Shown here: positions 8,170-16,516 of the stretch, piece by piece
Position numbering within the stretch: position 1 is the first letter of the stretch
Layout: each line of letters starts with the position of its first letter
Assembly (NCBI RefSeq): GCF_003056725.1
Contig: NZ_QBKZ01000016.1
Location: 272,177-308,464 of the forward strand
Length of the DNA stretch: 36,288 nt
DNA from: Mangrovicoccus ximenensis
GTDB lineage: Bacteria; Pseudomonadota; Alphaproteobacteria; Rhodobacterales; Rhodobacteraceae
Reading direction: 5' to 3'
The notes under the pieces: generated by a model
The model's input: the letters and a program-made list of their open reading frames with translations, nothing else
What the model was told of the DNA's origin: nothing
Databases searched by the model: none
Made by a program: the position numbers and the translations under genes

Positions 8170-8598
8170 TTGACCCCCGAGCAGATCAGCACCGTCAAGC
8201 AGAGCTTCGCCCGGATCTTCCCGATCAAGGCCAAGCTGGCCTACGACTTCTACGAGCGGCTCTTCGAGATCGCGCCGGATCTGCGGCCGCTCTTCTCGGA
8301 GGACATCTCGATCCAGCGCGAGAAGCTCGCCGATACGCTGGCCTGGGCGGTGCGCAATCTCGACAGCCCGGCAGTGCTGGCCGAGGTGGTGCAGGGGCTG
8401 GCGCGGCGGCACGTCACCTATGGCGCGCTGCCGGAACATTACCCGGTGGTGGGCGCGGCGCTGATCCATGCGCTGCAGCTCAATGCGCCGGGCGGCCTCT
8501 CGGAGGCCGAAACCGGCGCCTGGACCGCCGCATTCGAAACCTTGTCGGACATCATGATCGACGCCGCCCGGCCGGACAATCCGCCCGGCGCCGGCTGA
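8170..8598 (+). CDS. Single-domain bacterial globin 2 (flavohemoglobin-type globin domain)
   Basis: Globin of 142 residues with the full set of marks: helix A LTPEQISTVKQSFARI, then YERLFEIAPDLRPLF and the proximal-histidine segment ARRHVTYGALPEHYPVVG. The motif H..YG..PEHY is typical of flavohemoglobin and Vitreoscilla-type globins, but no reductase domain follows. The TTG at 8170 is chosen because AGGAGA lies 6 bases upstream; an in-frame GTG at 8164 is too close and the ATG at 8140 is within a palindrome. It is followed by nirB after 37 bases, within the same operon. Probable NO/O2-binding role during nitrite reduction (inference from context). Confidence 0.82.
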   Translation: MTPEQISTVKQSFARIFPIKAKLAYDFYERLFEIAPDLRPLFSEDISIQREKLADTLAWAVRNLDSPAVLAEVVQGLARRHVTYGALPEHYPVVGAALIHALQLNAPGGLSEAETGAWTAAFETLSDIMIDAARPDNPPGAG

Positions 8599-8635
8599 AC
8601 CCGGCGGCCTGCTGTGCCGCCCAAGGAGGTGCAGC

Positions 8636-11074
8636 ATGACGCAGAATCTTGTCGTGATCGGGGCCGGGATGGCCTCCGGGCGGGCGCTCGAAGAGCTGTT
8701 CAAGGCCGCGCCCGGGGCCTTCCGGGTCACGCTGTTCAACTCCGAGCCGCGCGGGAACTACAACCGCATCATGCTCTCGCCGGTGCTGTCCGGCGAGAAG
8801 TCCTACGAGGAAATCGTCACCCATGACGATGCCTGGTACGCGGAACACGGCGTCGAGACCCGCTTCGGCGAGCCGGTCGAGCGGATCGACCGCGCGCGCA
8901 AGGTGGTGGTCACCGCCAAGGGCGAGACGCCCTATGACAAGCTGGTCATCGCCACCGGCTCGAGCCCGTTCATCATCCCGATGCCGGGCCATGACCTGCC
9001 GGGCGTGATCGCCTATCGCGACCTCGACGACACCAACAAGATGATCGAAGCCGCCGCCTCCCCCGGCGCCAAGGCGGTGGTGATCGGCGGCGGGCTTCTG
9101 GGCCTCGAGGCGGCGGCGGGGCTCCGGCTGCGCGGCATGGATGTCTCGGTCGTGCATCTGGCAGGCCATCTGATGGAGCGCCAGCTCGACGAGGCGGCGG
9201 GCTATCTCCTGCGCAAGGCGCTGACCGAGCGCGGCATCAAGATCCACTGCGCGGCCAGCTCGAAGGAAATCTACGGGCAAGGCAAGGTCGAGGGGCTCAG
9301 GCTCGAGGACGGCACCGAGATCCCGGCCGACCTGATCGTCATGGCCGTCGGCATCCGTCCGAACACCGCGGTCGGCAAGGCGGCCGGACTGGCGGTCGGC
9401 CGCGGCATCCAGATCGACGACCAATGCGTGACCTCCGACCCGGACATCCTGTCGGTCGGCGAATGCGTCGAGCACAATGGCGCAGTCTTCGGCCTCGTTG
9501 CGCCGATCTTCGACATGGCGAAGGTGCTGGCGAAGACGCTGCTCGGCGAGATGGACGCCTATGCGCCGGTCGAGGTGGCGACCAAGCTGAAGGTGACGGG
9601 CTGCGACCTGTTCTCGGCGGGCGATTTTGCCGAAGGCGAAGGCCGCGAGGACATCGTGTTCCGCGACCCGGGCCGCGGCGTCTACAAGCGGCTCGTCCTC
9701 AAGGACGACCGGCTGCTCGGCGCGGTGATGTATGGCGACACCGCCGATGGCAGCTGGTTCTTCGGGCTGATCAAGGACGGCACCGACATCTCGGAGATGC
9801 GCGAAACCCTGATCTTCGGACCGGCCTTCCAGGGGGGACAGCCGCTGGACCCTATGGCGGCCGTTGCAGCGCTGCCGGATGAGGCGGAAATCTGCGGCTG
9901 CAACGGCGTTTCCAAGGGCGGCATCATCACGGCGATCAATGCGGGCGCCCATGACATCGGCGCCATCCGCGGGACCTGCAAGGCCTCGGCCTCCTGCGGG
10001 ACCTGCACGGGACTGGTCGAACAGGTGCTCGGCCTGACGCTGGGCGACGATTTCGTGGTCCCGCAGGCCCAGCCGGTCTGCGGCTGCACCGATCTCTCCC
10101 ACGAAGAGGTCCGGCGGCTCATAAAGGCCCGCGAGCTGAAATCCCAGCCTGCGGTCTGGCAGGAGCTGGGATGGAAATCGAAGGACGGCTGCCATGTCTG
10201 CCGCCCCGCGATCAACTACTACCTGCTCGCCGACTGGCCGCTGGAGTACCAGGACGACCCGCAGAGCCGCTTCGTCAACGAGCGCAACCACGCCAACATC
10301 CAGAAGGACGGCACCTATTCCGTCATGCCGCGGATGTGGGGCGGCATGACCACGCCCGAGGAACTGATCGCCATCGCCGAGGCCGCCAAGCGCTTCAACG
10401 CCGTCGTGAAGGTGACCGGCGGCCAGCGCATCGACCTCCTCGGCATCCGGAAAGAAGACCTGCCGCTGATCTGGAAGGACCTGAACGATGCCGGCATGGT
10501 CTCGGGGCATGCCTATACCAAGGGGCTCAGGACGGTGAAGACCTGCGTCGGCTCGGACTGGTGCCGCTTCGGCACGCAGGACTCCACGGGGCTCGGCATC
10601 AAGCTGGAGAAGCGGCTCTGGGGCTCCTGGACGCCGCACAAGGTCAAGCTCGCCGTCTCGGGCTGCCCGCGCAACTGCGCCGAGGCGACCTGCAAGGACG
10701 TCGGCGTGATCTGCGTCGACTCGGGCTACCAGATCGGCGTCGCGGGCGCGGCCGGGATGGACGTGAAGGAGACCGAGCGGCTGGTGGACGTCGCCACCGA
10801 GGAGGAGGCGATCGAATGGTCGACGGCCTTCATCCAGCTCTACCGCGAGAACGCCAAGTACCTGGACCGGCCGTATAAATGGGTGGCGAAGGTGGGTCTT
10901 GACTGGGTCAAGGAGGTGCTGTCGGACGAAGCCGAGCGCAAGGCGCTGAACGACCGCTTCGACATCAGCCAGAGCGTCTACCAGACCGACCCCTGGGCGG
11001 CGCTGGTCACCGAGGAGGAGCGGAAATCCTGGTCCGCCCCGCTCGCAACGGTCAATCTGGAGGCAGCAGAATGA
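8636..11074 (+). CDS. nirB: Assimilatory nitrite reductase [NAD(P)H] large subunit
   Basis: Cytoplasmic enzyme of 812 residues reducing nitrite to ammonium. Domains in order: an FAD/NAD(P) disulfide-reductase module (VVIGAGMASGRALEEL at the N-terminus, ATGSSPFIIPMPG, and a second nucleotide motif VVIGGGLLGLEAAAGLRLRG at about 143-162); a BFD-like [2Fe-2S] region with paired cysteines (ICGCNGVSKG, SCGTCTGLVEQVLG) and a further cysteine cluster (VCGCTDLS); then the sulfite/nitrite reductase half with siroheme-4Fe4S cysteines in TCVGSDWCRFGTQDS and SGCPRNCAEATCKDVGVI. AAGGAGGTG just before the ATG is a near-perfect ribosome-binding site. Its stop overlaps nirD by an ATGA. Full length and intact. 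Electrons come from NAD(P)H through FAD. Confidence 0.95.
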   Translation: MTQNLVVIGAGMASGRALEELFKAAPGAFRVTLFNSEPRGNYNRIMLSPVLSGEKSYEEIVTHDDAWYAEHGVETRFGEPVERIDRARKVVVTAKGETPYDKLVIATGSSPFIIPMPGHDLPGVIAYRDLDDTNKMIEAAASPGAKAVVIGGGLLGLEAAAGLRLRGMDVSVVHLAGHLMERQLDEAAGYLLRKALTERGIKIHCAASSKEIYGQGKVEGLRLEDGTEIPADLIVMAVGIRPNTAVGKAAGLAVGRGIQIDDQCVTSDPDILSVGECVEHNGAVFGLVAPIFDMAKVLAKTLLGEMDAYAPVEVATKLKVTGCDLFSAGDFAEGEGREDIVFRDPGRGVYKRLVLKDDRLLGAVMYGDTADGSWFFGLIKDGTDISEMRETLIFGPAFQGGQPLDPMAAVAALPDEAEICGCNGVSKGGIITAINAGAHDIGAIRGTCKASASCGTCTGLVEQVLGLTLGDDFVVPQAQPVCGCTDLSHEEVRRLIKARELKSQPAVWQELGWKSKDGCHVCRPAINYYLLADWPLEYQDDPQSRFVNERNHANIQKDGTYSVMPRMWGGMTTPEELIAIAEAAKRFNAVVKVTGGQRIDLLGIRKEDLPLIWKDLNDAGMVSGHAYTKGLRTVKTCVGSDWCRFGTQDSTGLGIKLEKRLWGSWTPHKVKLAVSGCPRNCAEATCKDVGVICVDSGYQIGVAGAAGMDVKETERLVDVATEEEAIEWSTAFIQLYRENAKYLDRPYKWVAKVGLDWVKEVLSDEAERKALNDRFDISQSVYQTDPWAALVTEEERKSWSAPLATVNLEAAE

Positions 11075-11406
11075 AGACCTGGATCGAAATCGGATCGCTC
11101 GACGACATCCCGGTGCGCGGCGCGCGGGTGGTGAAGACCTCCCGCGGCTGCATCGCGGTGTTCCGCACCGCCGAGGACGAGGTCCATGCGCTCGACGACG
11201 CCTGCCCGCACAAGGGCGGGCCCCTGTCCGAAGGGATCGTCCATGGCGGTGCGGTGACCTGCCCGCTGCACAACCGCGTCTTCGACTTCGCCACCGGCGC
11301 CGCAAAGGGCGCAGACAGCGAGGTCGTCGCCACCCATTCCGTCAAGATCGTCGACGGGCGGCTGATGCTCGACATCACCGGCCTCGCCGCGAGGAACGTC
11401 GCATGA
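11071..11406 (+). CDS. nirD: Nitrite reductase small subunit, Rieske-like
   Basis: Small subunit of 111 residues with the Rieske-type motif CPHKGGPLSEG followed by CPLHNRVFDFATG (Cys-x-His and Cys-x2-His), which would hold a [2Fe-2S] cluster. NirD proteins accompany NirB in NAD(P)H-dependent nitrite reductase. The ATG overlaps the nirB stop (ATGA, 11071-11074), and the nirD stop in turn overlaps the nasA ATG at 11403, so the three genes are translationally coupled. Intact and of normal length. Confidence 0.93.
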   Translation: MKTWIEIGSLDDIPVRGARVVKTSRGCIAVFRTAEDEVHALDDACPHKGGPLSEGIVHGGAVTCPLHNRVFDFATGAAKGADSEVVATHSVKIVDGRLMLDITGLAARNVA

Positions 11407-11597
11407 TGGCGGACGCCCATGCCGCGGCCGCCCCGGCACCGGGCAGCTTCCGCACCACCTGCCCCTATTGCGGCACCGGCTGCGGCGTGCTGGTCACGCC
11501 CGACGGATCGGGCGGCATGGCCGTCAAGGGCGATCCCGACCACCCCGCCAACCGCGGGCGGCTCTGCTCCAAGGGATCGGCACTCGGCGAAACGCTG
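11403..11597 (+). pseudogene. nasA: Assimilatory nitrate reductase catalytic subunit, only the first 65 codons
   Basis: The N-terminus of a molybdopterin nitrate reductase. The [4Fe-4S]-binding pattern TTCPYCGTGCGVLV is followed by GDPDHPANRGRLCSKGSALGETL, giving all four cluster cysteines (about residues 20, 23, 27 and 55). The intact enzyme is normally about 700-900 residues; here homology ends after GETL and the frame stops at 11639. The following sequence is urtB in another frame. The start is coupled to nirD by ATGA. Nitrate reduction by this copy would be lost if the break is real, leaving an operon that takes up nitrate and reduces nitrite only. Confidence 0.85.
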
Positions 11598-12712
11598 CGA
11601 AAGTGTCCGAAGCTCTGCGCGAGGCGCTGGCCGTCGTGACGCTGTCGGGAGATGCCGCTGCGGAGGAAAAGACCGCCGCAGTGGCCGTGCTGCGCGACAT
11701 GGGCAATACCGAGGCGCGGACCGTGCTGTCGGGCGCGCTCGGGGACGCGGACCCGGCCGTGGCCGAAGCCGCCGCCGAGGCGGTGCGCCATATCGAGCAG
11801 GTCCAGAACCTCTGGGGGCTGGCACAGAATGTCTGGTTCGGCCTGTCGCTCGGCTCGGTGCTGCTCCTGGCGGCGATCGGCCTGGCCATCACCTTCGGGG
11901 TGATGGGCGTGATCAACATGGCCCATGGCGAGCTGGTGATGCTCGGCGCCTACACCACCTTCGCGGTGCAGGAGGTGATCCGCTCTTCCTTCCCGGCGCT
12001 CTTCGACTGGTCGCTGCTGATCGCGGCACCGCTCGCCTTCCTGGTCGCGGGCGGGGTCGGCGTCGCCATCGAGCGCGGCGTGGTGCGCTTCCTCTACGGC
12101 CGCCCGCTGGAGACGCTGCTGGCGACCTGGGGGATCTCGCTGATGCTGCAGCAGGCGGTGCGGACGATCTTCGGGCCGAACAACCGCGAGGTCGGCAATC
12201 CGGGCTTCATGTCGGGCGCCTTCGAGCTGGGGCAGATGACGGTGACCTGGAACCGGCTCTGGATCCTCGTCTTCGCGCTGGCGGTCTTCGCGGTGCTCTT
12301 GTTCGTGCTGAAGAAGACGCCGATCGGCCTGCAGATGCGCGCGGTGACGCAGAACCGGGCGATGGCAGCGAACATGGGCATCCGCACCGGCTGGGTCGAC
12401 GCGATGACCTTCGGGCTGGGCGCGGGCATTGCCGGGCTGGCGGGCGTGGCGCTGAGCCAGATCGACAACGTCTCGCCGAACCTCGGCCAGAGCTACATCG
12501 TCGACAGCTTCATGGTGGTGGTCTTCGGCGGCGCCGGCAACATCTGGGGCACGCTGGCCGGAGCCTTCAGCCTCGGCATCGCCAACAAGTTCCTCGAGCC
12601 CTGGACCGGTGCCGTGCTCGCCAAGATCCTGGTGCTCGTCTTCATCATCCTCTTCATCCAGAAGCGGCCCCGCGGGCTCTTCGCGGTGCGCGGGCGGGCG
12701 GTGGACGCATGA
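11598..12712 (+). pseudogene. urtB: Urea ABC transporter permease UrtB, N-terminally truncated
   Basis: The last about 371 codons of UrtB, a branched-chain amino acid-type permease for urea. Before the membrane part lies the helical-repeat stretch typical of UrtB (VAVLRDMGNTEARTVLSGAL, ADPAVAEAAAEAVRHIE), then LAQNVWFGLSLGSVLLLAAIGLAITFG, the conserved VINMAHGELVMLGAYTTFAVQ, and a C-terminal VVVFGGAGNIWGTLAGAF. The signal peptide and first repeats are missing because nasA sequence is joined at about 11597. Its TGA overlaps an ATG at 12709 that would begin urtC, as in urt operons, but that frame is lost by about 12764. The urea binding protein and ATPases are absent. Confidence 0.85.
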
Positions 12713-12763
12713 CCGGCAACCAGGCACTCCCGCCCGTCATCGACGCCCCGCTCCGCGGGCCAT

Positions 12764-12804
12764 CCCTTCCCGTTGGGCCGGGCCGCCGCTGCGCGGCGGA
12801 AGGG
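12764..12804. repeat. Nested inverted repeat at the urtB/GntR join
   Basis: CCGCCGC at 12783-12789, a 3 nt loop, and GCGGCGG at 12793-12799 form a perfect 7 bp hairpin. Outside it CCCTTCC at 12764-12770 is complementary to GGAAGGG at 12798-12804. The element sits exactly where family similarity switches from the presumed urtC start to the GntR fragment. It resembles an intergenic REP-type palindrome. Confidence 0.45.
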
Positions 12805-13274
12805 CCGCCGTCTTCGCGGCGCGCCGCGCCGTCGAATACGGCTTCCTGCGCACCGCGGCGCCCTTCGGAGCGGCCGAGGCCCGGCAGCTCGAGGCGCATC
12901 TTGCCGAGGAACGCGCCGCGATCGGGGCCGGGGACAAGGCGCAGCTCACCTATCTGATGGGCGATTTCCACTGCCGCATCGTCGCGCTCGGCGGCAACGA
13001 GCCGCTGGCGGAAATCATGCGCAATCTCACGGCCCGCACCATCCTGATCTCGCTGCGCTACCAGACCGCTGAGGGCGCCCTGGCCTCGCACCGCGATCAC
13101 TGCGCCATCGCAGAGGCGGTCATCGCCGGCGACATGGCGCGCGCCGCCGAGCTGTCGCTGGCGCATCTCGGCACGGTCGAGGCCGGGCTGCGCTTCCCCG
13201 ATGCGCAGGATCCGCTTGCCGATCTCAGGGACACCCTCCGGCTCGATCCGGCGCCGCGGGGAGGGAAGCACTGA
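12804..13274 (+). pseudogene. GntR-family regulator, FCD domain only
   Basis: About 156 codons of the ligand-binding FCD domain of a GntR/FadR-type repressor. Visible marks are VFAARRAVEYGFLRTAA, GDFHCRIVALGGNEPLAEIMR with a metal-binding histidine, SHRDHCAIAEAVIAGD with the next, and LAHL near the end. The N-terminal winged-helix DNA-binding domain is missing; the sequence before 12804 is a palindrome and urea-transporter DNA. The gene ends 46 bases before the amino acid binding protein and probably once regulated that operon. Without the winged helix it cannot act as a repressor. Confidence 0.75.
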
Positions 13275-13320
13275 CATGCCGGACCGCCTGAAACTCAATT
13301 ATTACCGACAGGGACAACAG

Positions 13321-14109
13321 ATGATCACGAAACGCAGTTTCCTCGCCGCCGTTCTGGCCGCCGCCACTGCCCTTTCCGCCGCGCCGATGGCGATGGCCGA
13401 TGCGCTGGAGTCGATCAAGGAGGCCGGCATCCTCCGCGTGGCGGTGCCCCAGGATTTCCCGCCCTTCGGATCGGTCGGCACCGACATGAAGCCCCAGGGC
13501 TATGACATCGACATGGCCCGGCTGATCGCGACCAAGCTGAATGTCGACCTGGCGCTGGTGCCGGTCACTTCGGCCAACCGCATCCCGTTCCTGCAGACCG
13601 GCAAGGTCGACCTGGTGATCTCCTCGATGGGCAAGAATCCCGAGCGCGACGCCGTGATCGATTTCTCCGACGCCTATGCGCCCTTCTACAACGGCGTCTT
13701 CGGTCCCGAGGAGCTGGAGGTCGCCGATGCCTCGGACCTGTCCGGCAAGACCGTCGGGGTCACCCGCGGCTCGATCGAGGATCTGGAACTGACCAAGATC
13801 GCGCCGGACGACGCCACGCTGAAGCGCTACGAGGACAATAACGGCACGATCTCGGCCTTCCTCTCGGGCCAGGTCGATGCCATCGCCACCGGCAATGTCG
13901 TCGCCGCCGCGATCATCGCGCAGAACCCGCCGAAACTGCCGGCGATGAAGTTCCTGATCAAGAATTCGCCCTGCTACATCGGCTTCGCCGAGGGCGAGCC
14001 CGCGCTGGCCGAGGCCGTGAACAAGATCATCGCCGAGGCCAAGGAAGACGGCGCGCTCGACGAGATTTCGCAGCAATGGCTGGGCATGGCGCTGCCCGCG
14101 GGCCTCTGA
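13321..14109 (+). CDS. Polar amino acid ABC transporter periplasmic binding protein
   Basis: SBP_bac_3-type binding protein of 262 residues. The N-terminal signal runs to an AMA cleavage site (SAAPMAMADAL, residues about 19-29). The mature protein begins with IKEAGILRVAVPQDFPPFGSVGT, then GYDIDMARLIATKLNVDLALVPVTSANRIPFLQTGKVD, which is the classic ligand-binding pattern (arginine in NRIPFL). Later come SGKTVGVTRGS and GQVDAIAT. An upstream in-frame ATG at 13225 lies inside the GntR coding region, so 13321 is preferred. First gene of a complete four-gene amino acid import operon. Substrate likely a polar amino acid; not resolvable further. Confidence 0.9.
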   Translation: MITKRSFLAAVLAAATALSAAPMAMADALESIKEAGILRVAVPQDFPPFGSVGTDMKPQGYDIDMARLIATKLNVDLALVPVTSANRIPFLQTGKVDLVISSMGKNPERDAVIDFSDAYAPFYNGVFGPEELEVADASDLSGKTVGVTRGSIEDLELTKIAPDDATLKRYEDNNGTISAFLSGQVDAIATGNVVAAAIIAQNPPKLPAMKFLIKNSPCYIGFAEGEPALAEAVNKIIAEAKEDGALDEISQQWLGMALPAGL

Positions 14110-14116
14110 TCCCGGT

Positions 14117-14139
14117 GCCCGTCCCGCAGCGGGGCGGGC
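14117..14139 (+). other. Intercistronic hairpin between amino acid binding protein and permease
   Basis: GCCCGTCCC at 14117-14125 pairs with GGGGCGGGC at 14131-14139 (9 bp, one G-U pair, loop GCAGC), starting 8 bases after the binding-protein stop. No U-run. Same placement as the inverted repeats after the other binding-protein genes here. Confidence 0.55.
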
Positions 14140-14161
14140 GCTTGCCGCGAAAGGGGGCAGC

Positions 14162-14836
14162 GTGACCTACCAGTTCGATTTTGCGTGGCTGGCGACCTAC
14201 TGGCCGGTCTTTCTCGACGGGGTGCTGATGACGGTCCGGCTGATCGTGATCGGCGGCATCGCCGGCCTCCTGCTGGGCACCTTCTGCGCCTGGGCGCGGT
14301 CGCTCGGGCCGGTCTGGCTGAGGCCTCCGGTCATTGCCTATGTGGAGCTGATCCGCAACACGCCCTTCCTGATCCAGCTCTTCTTCATCTTCTTCGGCCT
14401 GCCCGCCGCCGGGTTCCGCCTGACCGAGGTCGAGGCCGCGACCCTGGCCATGGTGATCAATCTCGGGGCCTACAGCGCCGAGATCATCCGCGCGGGCATC
14501 GAGGCGACGCCGAAGGGCCAGTTCGAGGCCGGGGCCTCGCTCGCGCTCTCGCCGGTCCAGACCTTCCGCCATGTCGTTCTGGTCCCGGCGCTGCAGCGGA
14601 TCTGGCCCGCGCTGGCGAGCCAGGTCGTCATCGTCATGCTGGGCTCGGCCGTGGTCAGCCAGATCGCGGTGGAGGACCTGACCTATGCGGCGAATTTCGC
14701 GCAATCCCGCACCTTCCGCGCCTTCGAGGCCTATTTCGTCTCGACTGCGATCTATCTGGCGCTCGCCATCCTGCTGCGCTTCGCGCTGCTGCAGGCGGGG
14801 CGGATGATCTTTCCGCATGCGGGGGCCGCAAGATGA
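14162..14836 (+). CDS. Polar amino acid ABC transporter permease 1
   Basis: HisM/GlnP-type inner-membrane permease, 224 residues. It shows the N-terminal family motif GVLMTVRLIVIGGIAGLLLG, then PFLIQLFFIFFGLP, and the coupling loop AGIEATPKGQFEAGASLALS near residues 112-131 that contacts the ATPase. The start is a GTG at 14162, which reads into MTYQFDFAWLATYWPVFLDG, a normal N-terminus; an AAGGGGGCAG stretch precedes it. The stop overlaps the next permease ATG (ATGA at 14833). Intact. Confidence 0.9.
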   Translation: MTYQFDFAWLATYWPVFLDGVLMTVRLIVIGGIAGLLLGTFCAWARSLGPVWLRPPVIAYVELIRNTPFLIQLFFIFFGLPAAGFRLTEVEAATLAMVINLGAYSAEIIRAGIEATPKGQFEAGASLALSPVQTFRHVVLVPALQRIWPALASQVVIVMLGSAVVSQIAVEDLTYAANFAQSRTFRAFEAYFVSTAIYLALAILLRFALLQAGRMIFPHAGAAR

Positions 14837-15489
14837 CCCAGTTCACCCTGATCGACATCCTGCGCAACCTGATCTTCGCCACGCAATGGACGGTGATCCT
14901 GTCGCTGGTGTCCTTCGCCGGCGGCGGGCTGCTGGGGCTCGTGCTCCTGTTCATGCGCATCGGCAAGGCGCGGCTGCTGCCGCCGGTGGTCAAGCTCTAT
15001 GTCGAGATCTTCCAGGGCACGCCCCTCCTGATGCAGCTCTTCCTCGCCTTCTTCGGGCTCGGGCTCTTCGGCATCGACGTGCCGCCCTGGCTGGCGGCGG
15101 CGGTGGCGCTGATCCTTTGGACCGCCGCCTTCCTGGCCGAGATCTGGCGCGGCTGCGTCGAGGCGGTCGCCAAGGGGCAATGGGAGGCCTCCGCCTCGCT
15201 CGGCATGAGCTATCTCGAGCAGATGCGCCATGTCATCCTGCCCCAGGCGCTGAAGGTGGCGATCCCGCCGACGGTCGGCTTCTCGGTGCAGGTGGTCAAG
15301 GGAACGGCGCTGACTTCGATCATCGGCTTCACCGAGCTGTCGAAGGCCGGGACCGTGCTGACCAATGCGACCTTCCAGCCCTTCACGGTCTACGGTCTGG
15401 TCGCGCTCATCTATTTCGCGCTCTGCTTTCCGCTCTCGCAGGCAGCGCGCCATCTGGAAAGGAAAATGAATGCCGCTCATCGCCATTGA
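14833..15489 (+). CDS. Polar amino acid ABC transporter permease 2
   Basis: Second HisQ/HisM-type permease, 218 residues. It begins TLIDILRNLIFATQWTVILS, has YVEIFQGTPLLMQLFLAFFG, and the coupling loop GCVEAVAKGQWEASASLGMS. The pair of related permeases forms the heterodimeric channel of the importer. Its start is coupled to permease 1 by ATGA, and its 3' end overlaps the ATPase gene by 20 bases (ATPase ATG at 15470), which indicates tight translational coupling. Intact. Confidence 0.9.
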   Translation: MTQFTLIDILRNLIFATQWTVILSLVSFAGGGLLGLVLLFMRIGKARLLPPVVKLYVEIFQGTPLLMQLFLAFFGLGLFGIDVPPWLAAAVALILWTAAFLAEIWRGCVEAVAKGQWEASASLGMSYLEQMRHVILPQALKVAIPPTVGFSVQVVKGTALTSIIGFTELSKAGTVLTNATFQPFTVYGLVALIYFALCFPLSQAARHLERKMNAAHRH

Positions 15490-16201
15490 CGGGCTGAGGA
15501 AAAGCTACGGCGAGCACGAGGTGCTCAAGGGCATCGATATCGGGGTGGAGAAGGGCGAGGTGATCGCCATCATCGGCAAGTCGGGCTCCGGCAAGTCGAC
15601 GCTCCTGCGCTGCATCAACGGGCTGGAAACCATCAACGGCGGCTCGATCGCCGTCGACGGCGCCGAGCTGGCCGCGGACGAGGCGCATCTGCGCGCGCTG
15701 CGCCTGAAGGTCGGGATGATCTTCCAGCAGTTCAACCTGTTTCCGCACAAGACCGCCGGGCAGAACGTGATGCTCGCACAGCAGGTGGTCAATAAGACCG
15801 GCAAGGCCGAGGCCGAGGCGATGGCGCGCAAGATGCTCGACCGGGTGGGCCTCGGCGAGAAATTCGACAGCTACCCCGACCAGCTCTCCGGCGGCCAGCA
15901 GCAGCGCGTCGCCATCGCGCGGGCGCTGGCGATGGAGCCGATGGCGCTTCTCTGCGACGAGATCACCTCGGCGCTCGACCCGGAGCTCGTCGGCGAGGTG
16001 CTGCAGGTGGTCCGCGGGCTTGCCGCCGAGGGCATGACGCTGCTGATGGTGACGCATGAAATGGCCTTCGCCCGCGATGTCTGTTCGCGCGTGGTCTTCA
16101 TGCATCAGGGCCGGGTCCATGAAACCGGCCGTCCCGAAGAGGTCTTTGCCAATCCGCAGACGCCGGAGCTGCAGAGCTTCCTCGGCCGGTCCGCCGCCTG
16201 A
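15470..16201 (+). CDS. Polar amino acid ABC transporter ATPase
   Basis: GlnQ/HisP-type ATPase of 243 residues with every canonical motif: Walker [11 protein letters not shown]-loop [13 protein letters not shown], signature [17 protein letters not shown], Walker [14 protein letters not shown], and switch histidine VTHEMAFA. Its Walker B region has CDEI..SALDPE, as usual in this subfamily. It completes the amino acid import operon 13321-16201, which is the only fully intact transporter operon in the window. Its stop is followed by terminator-like hairpins. Confidence 0.94.
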   Translation: MPLIAIDGLRKSYGEHEVLKGIDIGVEKGEVIAIIGKSGSGKSTLLRCINGLETINGGSIAVDGAELAADEAHLRALRLKVGMIFQQFNLFPHKTAGQNVMLAQQVVNKTGKAEAEAMARKMLDRVGLGEKFDSYPDQLSGGQQQRVAIARALAMEPMALLCDEITSALDPELVGEVLQVVRGLAAEGMTLLMVTHEMAFARDVCSRVVFMHQGRVHETGRPEEVFANPQTPELQSFLGRSAA

Positions 16202-16272
16202 CCGGGCGCGGCACTGCGGGCTGCGCTGCCTGTGGCAATGGGCCCGACCGGCTGCGTGCCGGCGGCGGATAG

Positions 16273-16304
16273 TCCCTTGCCCCGCTTCGGAACGCGGCAA
16301 GGGA
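16273..16304. terminator. Terminator-like hairpin downstream of the amino acid ATPase
   Basis: TCCCTTGCC at 16273-16281 pairs perfectly with GGCAAGGGA at 16296-16304 (9 bp, 14 nt loop), 72 bases after the ATPase stop, in the 315 bp gap between convergent genes. No U-run on either side, so Rho-independent activity is uncertain. Confidence 0.5.
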
Positions 16305-16397
16305 TGCAGGCGATGGGTCGAAGCCGGCGTCCTGCGGACGGGCTGCTTCCGGCAATGGCGCCGCGCCGGAAGCCGGATGGACTGCATTCATGCACCT

Positions 16398-16423
16398 GAA
16401 CCCGCGGCGGAGGCCGCGGGTTC
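16398..16423. terminator. Strong bidirectional hairpin between convergent operons
   Basis: GAACCCGCGGC, loop GGAG, GCCGCGGGTTC: a perfect 11 bp stem with a tetraloop. It lies between the forward amino acid operon and the reverse aldo/keto reductase gene and could serve both. The rest of 16202-16516 shows only GC-rich dyads and no gene I can support. Confidence 0.55.
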
Positions 16424-16516
16424 CAGCCGCTTGGTTGCGCAGGGCTGCGGCGGCTTCCTGCATGGCCTGCGGGTTCCGGCCGGGGCTACCGGCCCCGGTC
16501 CGGGGGAAGCCCGGCG

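Noticed and set aside
7563..8639. A frame starting at an ATG with a strong GAGGAGG site just before globin 1
   Set aside because: Its product is low complexity and overlaps both globins in another frame. The GAGGAGG is part of the hairpin at 7551-7575.
8552..11305. A 917-codon open frame on the minus strand across globin 2-nirB-nirD
   Set aside because: It is antisense to nirB, which has all motifs and a strong ribosome-binding site. The antisense product is Arg/Ala/Asp-rich low-complexity sequence typical of GC-rich shadows.
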